Source of the DNA: Plecoglossus altivelis
Lineage: Eukaryota; Chordata; Actinopteri; Osmeriformes; Plecoglossidae
Assembly (NCBI GenBank): GCA_036571765.1
Contig: BROE01000005.1
Span: forward strand, 7,982,324-8,046,323
Reading direction: 5' to 3'
DNA length: 64,000 nt
The translations under genes and the position numbers were made by a program. Positions 59,700-64,000 of the stretch are shown here, piece by piece (the stretch's first letter is position 1; each line of letters starts with the position of its first letter). A model generated the notes under the pieces. The model was not told where the DNA came from. It ran no database searches and worked only from the letters and a program-made list of their open reading frames with translations.

Positions 59700-60335
59700 G
59701 TTAAAGCACCCATACTGACATTTTTATTCCACAGATTACACTTTATTAATAACCGTTTGCAAACCACAGTAAAAATGCTACCAGAAGATTTGTGTTTAAA
59801 AAATGTTCCACATGAAATGTTTAAAACAACACGAAGTAAAAGATAAACATTTGCATGATTACAGAATTCAGTTTGTGGTGAAAGCAGAAAGCACCCATAC
59901 CAATTATCTATAACACCTTGCATCATTTCTAGGGTGAAACAATTTCTGCTAAAAAGAAAAGGTTAGATGAATCTTACGTGTAGAAAAAATAAGAATAAAA
60001 TGACCATGCTGAGATAGAGAATCTTTTAAAAGAAGTATTCATGTTTTAATCACACTGCTGGCAAGTCTTCTATTGCAATATGTAGCTTGGTTTTATTCAT
60101 TTTATTTAATTTAGTCTTTGATCCATCGTCAATTTTCTTTGTTTTGTTTAAAATATTTACATTACCTAGTGATTTGTTATATGTTATATTATTCCTCCAA
60201 TTGCTTGTGTCACCATTAGAAGTATTACTGCGTATCAAACACAACATAGCTGAAAAGTACTACTACGGGGACCACAGGCATTGTTTGTCTCTGTATTTTA
60301 GTTTTGCAGTCATCAGTGTACTGGTTTATCTATGA
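59700..60335 (-). other. POSTN: POSTN 3' UTR with poly(A) signals
   Basis: Follows the periostin stop (60338-60336). Minus-strand AATAAA signals lie at 59747-59742 and 59728-59723, giving a 3'UTR of about 0.6 kb. Confidence 0.55.
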
Positions 60336-63300
60336 TCACGGCTCAGTGGGTTTAGGGGAAAGTCTTCTTCTTTGTCCAGCTAGTGCAAAAGATCATAAAG
60401 TTAGCAAACGTTGACTGCTTGTAAATACAATACTTAAATTATTGCATTGACAGTAAAGCACAGATAATTTCAAATGGTCATGGAATCAATAGTACCTGGA
60501 ACTCTTCTCCCAGGTACCCGCCTTCCAGTTCCCTCTGTAATGGCATGTTTCACATTTACATGTATTAATTAATCAGATGTTCACATTCAAAGTAATGTAC
60601 AAATAGTGTACTTAGTAAGTCAGGAGATAATAGGACTATAAATGTATAGTTCAAGCGTTATTAAAGTGTTTAATCCTGTCCACATTTTTTAAGACAAAAT
60701 GACAACATCTATATTTACAACATCTACATTCTATTTTGCAACAATCACTGTGTTTAAACAATGTAAAAAGAGGTATAACTGTGTACAGACAACATATTTT
60801 TGATTATCATAAAAATCAGGCATCTGTTATCTGCAGGTGAATCTCACCTTGAATTATTTTTGCTATCTTGTCAGGGTCCATTTCAAGCAGGTCAGGGTTA
60901 CCCTGAATAGTTGTAAAATCAGAGAGGTCGGTTCCTTAGGGGGAACCATGACCTCGTCAGAGCCATTTCTTTGATGAATTTTCTAAACCATATTTTACAT
61001 TGTATCACAGTAGCAGATTAATGAACTGTTTGCAGTGTAATGCCTCTAATTATGATATCCTGGTGATGGACAACTCACCTTCACTGTACCTGGTCACCTC
61101 GGTCATGAAAGGCTCACCTTCAATGACCCTGGTCACCTTGCTGATGGACGGTTGACCTTCAATGACCCTGGTCACCTTGGTGATAGACGGTTCACCTTCA
61201 ATGACCCGGGTGACCTTAGTGATAGACGGCTCACCTTCGATGACCCTGGTCACCTTGGTGATAGTCGGTTCACCTTCGATGACCCTGGTCACCTTGGTGA
61301 TAGTCGGTTCACCTTCAATGACCCTGGTCACCTTAGTGATAGACGGTTCACCTTCAATGACTCTGGTCACTTTGGTGATAGTCGGCTCACCTTCGATGAC
61401 CCTGGTCACCTTGGTGATAGAGGGCCCTTGGAGGGAAAACAAGTACAAGTACTGAACACCAAGAAGATAAATATAGCCCCTTAACACTACTATAAATACG
61501 ATACAATTGTTACTTTGGATTTATACAAAGTATGTGCCTTAACTATCAAAATAAGTGACTCCCATGATGAATGAAATCTGAGTACATATATGTGTGGTTG
61601 TATTTGTTCTTGGTTGTGAGTCATGAATTGCAGATACATAAAGAAAGAACCTGCTTTTGCACAAGTTAGAGTTATTTTATGTTAAAATTATAAAAATGTT
61701 TATACTTAGCATTCATTTCAGTACCTCCTGCTACAGTAGTAATGATCCTCCCTGGATAACAACAGGTGATATAAGATTTCAAAATCAAAGATGTGCAGTA
61801 GTTTGTCTTATTTCTAGACAACCTGTGTATGTGAGTGCATCTCATTGTATGGTTTTACTTACTCATGAAGGTCAGGGGAATTTCTTTATATCTGAACCCT
61901 GCCACATACTGCAAGTAAAGGTAAGCAACAGACATATTATAATTAGAAATAGAGTTGTTTCTTGTTATGTAAAGTTACATTCCCCTAATCCTTGGGTAAC
62001 ATAGAGCATGCTGATAACTACCTGTCCAAAGTTTGTTTGAACGATTCCTCTCTTTTATGAGAGGTGACTAGAAGATGTTGATTAGGGTTTGTAGGAATTT
62101 AATTTGAGAAAATATTAAAGGAAGCAGCTGCTCCCTTCTTCATGCATGTATAATCGTGTAAACGGTGTCTCGGTATGTTATAAAGTAAATCCTGCACACT
62201 GCATCAAGTCCTGGCATGAGTTGTGGTTGTACCCTGTTCTCAGTTGAACAAGCAAATTGGAAATACCCAGTCAATGTGAGATGCTCAGTGGGTAAGGTAT
62301 GTGATTTTATCAGTTTTGCATTTAACAGATTACTTCTGATAAGATCTATTGGCATGCAATCTTAAATTTGCAACCACATTTGATAAGAATGCTGTTTATG
62401 TTCTACCACCGTTTCATTATAGTAAGAGTAGTTTACGACAGTACACATTATTATTACAACAACAAATGTATTTGGCATCAACATTCAATCCTTAAATCAT
62501 ACTATGTTTTTGAGTAAGAAAGCAACCTACTACCATACTAAATATCACACCTTTAAACATTTCATACAGATTTGTGCAGTTTGAATGCACAGGTATTAAC
62601 AAATGAGGGTTCTCTGATTTTACCTTGATTTGGATGTATGTGATGAGCCTTTTCAGGAGCGCTAAGAGATCCTGGCTTCCAACAGGCTGGTCTAGTAACA
62701 AATGCTAGGAGTTAGCCACACTGGCAGGTTTAAAAGCAAGGTCCATGCACAGAGCTTTCAGGTGCATCGCATGTTAGGGTCCCTGGTGCACCAACACCAT
62801 GCGAAACTGTTGCGGCCACACCAAAGCTTTCCAAACAAAGGAAGTGCAACTTTTCTTACCTGCAGGGTACAGAAGACTGTCTGTGAAGTGAAGTACTCCA
62901 TTTGTGGCCATGATATCATGCTCAGGAACCTTGATGGTATTAACCTTTATTGTGTTATTTGCCTAAAAATAGGAACAAGAAGACATGTATAATTTATTTC
63001 CTTGTTATGCTTAGTTTTTTTCTTAGTGTTAAGGTTTCAATGCTATTGTGAATGGAACCAGCTAATATGAAAGTATATCTTTTTAGCATACTTACAGAGA
63101 GCACCCGAAGATTGCTGCCCATTAGAGACTTCAAAAGGTTGGTCACTCCAGGCTCCAGACCACCGCCAATGAAGACACCATTACTGAAGTGATAAAGTAG
63201 GACAGTCCTCAAGGCATTCATGTCTCCTGTTTGTTGAAAAATGCAATAGATGGATTATACGTCTGATGTTTGTTGGAATCTGTTGTAGAATGTGACACCA

Positions 63301-63714
63301 CAACTTCTACAGTATTGACATTAAGAACTTAAAGACTTCCAGTAAGTCTGAAACACTGACCCTTCAGTTTGGCTAGATCCCCATCTCCCACACCAGCAAA
63401 GGCTTTATCACTAGGGGCAAACAGAGTGAAATCTCCCTCCTGCTTCAGCAGGTCAGTTAATCCTGCAGCTTCCATCAGGGACAAGAATATCCTGTCATCA
63501 AGTATAAACAGCTGGTCAGAGTAGTTCAGTGTGCCAACTTTTCAGTTCACTTAAACTGGCAACCTTCTATGCCTCACTTGAAACCGCCGTTGTCAGTGAG
63601 GATCTGGAACATGCTTGCTTGAGCAGGTTTCAACAGCATCTTCATCAGATGGAGAGCTCCGTTGCTTCCCTCCTTGCTGCCTCTCACCAGGCAGGCGTTC
63701 TCAATGCAGACAGC
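60336..63714 (-). CDS. POSTN: Periostin, C-terminal part (10 exons, 5' part beyond window)
   Basis: Secreted fasciclin-domain matrix protein that binds collagen, tenascin and integrins. Exons seen: 63714-63578, 63491-63361, 63226-63096, 62962-62860, 62691-62624, 61908-61863, 61426-61079, 60934-60848, 60534-60496 and 60379-60336, all GT-AG and phase-consistent (377 codons plus TGA). The first visible exon starts AVCIENACLVRGSKEG, which matches periostin just before its fourth FAS1 domain; LLYPADQPVGSQDLL and YIQIK followed by FRYKEIPLTF also match periostin and exclude TGFBI. The basic end AGQRRRLSPKPTEP resembles the heparin-binding tail of mammalian periostin. Upstream exons (signal peptide, EMI, FAS1 1-3) lie right of 64000. 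The human neighbours on the SPART side (CCNA1 to SUPT20H) are absent. Confidence 0.93.
61079..61426 (-). repeat. POSTN: Periostin exon of nine tandem 13-residue units (39-bp repeat)
   Basis: A single 348-nt exon encodes nine consecutive 13-mers of the type PSITKVTRVIEGE. The first eight differ only at scattered positions (S/T at position 2, E/Q at the end and one I-S change); the last, PFMTEVTRYSEGE, is diverged. Nucleotide periodicity is 39 bp (for example, matching positions 61154 and 61193). In mammals the same region is spread over several alternatively spliced exons with weakly similar motifs ending IEGEP. The exon is bounded by AG at 61428-61427 and GTGAGT from 61078. Confidence 0.93.
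61427..62623 (-). other. POSTN introns flanking the 46-nt exon
   Basis: AT-rich, with the short exon 61908-61863 between. Phases on both sides join directly (AUG A|GG CCC), so no additional exon is required. None was seen. Confidence 0.5.
62624..63714 (-). other. POSTN: Periostin fourth FAS1 domain exons
   Basis: Exons 63714-63578 to 62691-62624 encode the end of the FAS1-3 region and FAS1-4. FAS1 motifs: FTLFAPSDKAF (63491-63361), LLYHFSNGVFIGGGLEPG (63226-63096), and HDIMATNGVLHFTDSLLYP (62962-62860). Domain length and motif spacing are normal. Confidence 0.9.
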
Positions 63715-64000
63715 CTACAGTGTATTCCATGCATTAAAACTTAAAGCAGCTGTTCGAATCTGTGCCGCTACTCCATCAGCATTAGTCTGCCAATTTTAAT
63801 GATGTGACTAATGCAGCTTGACTAATTAAAATACTTTTAACTCAACAAATGCTGGTCAAACGCCACAAAATGAACCGCTCCTTTGCTATCGCTTTGTTCA
63901 GTTGTGTTACCTGAAACTAATGATGTGTAATGTCAGATGAAATCTCCATCAAGTAAATTACTGTATAAATATTGCTACTAAGTAAATCTAACATTTGTAT

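Noticed and set aside
61152..61484. Plus-strand ORFs through the periostin repeat exon
   Set aside because: Antisense shadows kept open by the 39-bp period; the minus-strand frame fits the gene.
1..64000. CRISPR arrays, operons, bacterial promoters, tRNA or rRNA genes
   Set aside because: Searched by eye; the tandem repeats are minisatellites without spacers, and no tRNA-like or rRNA-like sequence was recognised in this vertebrate window.

Overview
The window is vertebrate nuclear DNA, most likely from a teleost fish. Every recognisable gene is split by GT-AG introns, and the introns are short for a vertebrate (NBEA and DCLK1 are far larger in mammals). The spacers hold CA, CT and GA microsatellites, small minisatellites and retroelement fragments, and I see no mammalian-type repeats. 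The identities below come from translating both strands by hand, joining exons at GT-AG borders with compatible phases, and comparing with families known from memory. No database search was run. There is one ambiguous base (n) at 15353.

Layout, left to right. From 1 to about 30.8 kb on the plus strand lies the 3' half of neurobeachin (NBEA): 17 exons carrying the end of the PH-like region, the BEACH domain and the C-terminal WD40 domain, with the stop at 28927-28929 and a long 3'UTR. Convergent to it, on the minus strand, is complete DCLK1 (33.0-40.7 kb; 15 coding exons, 775 aa; two doublecortin domains and a CaMK-like kinase). Next, still on the minus strand, come SOHLH2 (42.0-44.0 kb; germ-cell bHLH factor, 445 aa) and SPART/SPG20 (45.2-50.3 kb; spartin, 606 aa). 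From 50.7 to 60.3 kb no intact gene was recognised. That stretch holds a compositionally odd segment (52.47-53.06 kb), two degenerate coding-like patches (53.7-53.9 and 55.86-56.08 kb) and a probable LINE 3' end (59.2-59.6 kb). From 60.3 kb to the right edge is the 3' part of periostin (POSTN) on the minus strand, still open at the window end.

The order NBEA-DCLK1-SOHLH2-SPART-POSTN follows human chromosome 13q13. However, CCDC169 and the block CCNA1-SERTM1-RFXAP-SMAD9-ALG5-EXOSC8-SUPT20H are not seen here. The genes do not form one pathway. NBEA and DCLK1 are neuronal trafficking and cytoskeletal genes, SOHLH2 is a gonadal transcription factor, SPART acts at endosomes and lipid droplets, and POSTN is secreted matrix.

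The most interesting observations are a periostin exon made of nine tandem 13-residue units, a 15-nt tandem splice acceptor in NBEA that adds Cys-Phe-Leu-Pro-Gln between the BEACH and WD40 regions, tandem duplication in the DCLK1 tail exon, two competing donors 31 nt apart in SOHLH2, and the unidentified material between SPART and POSTN. I did not find a wholly new multi-gene system.
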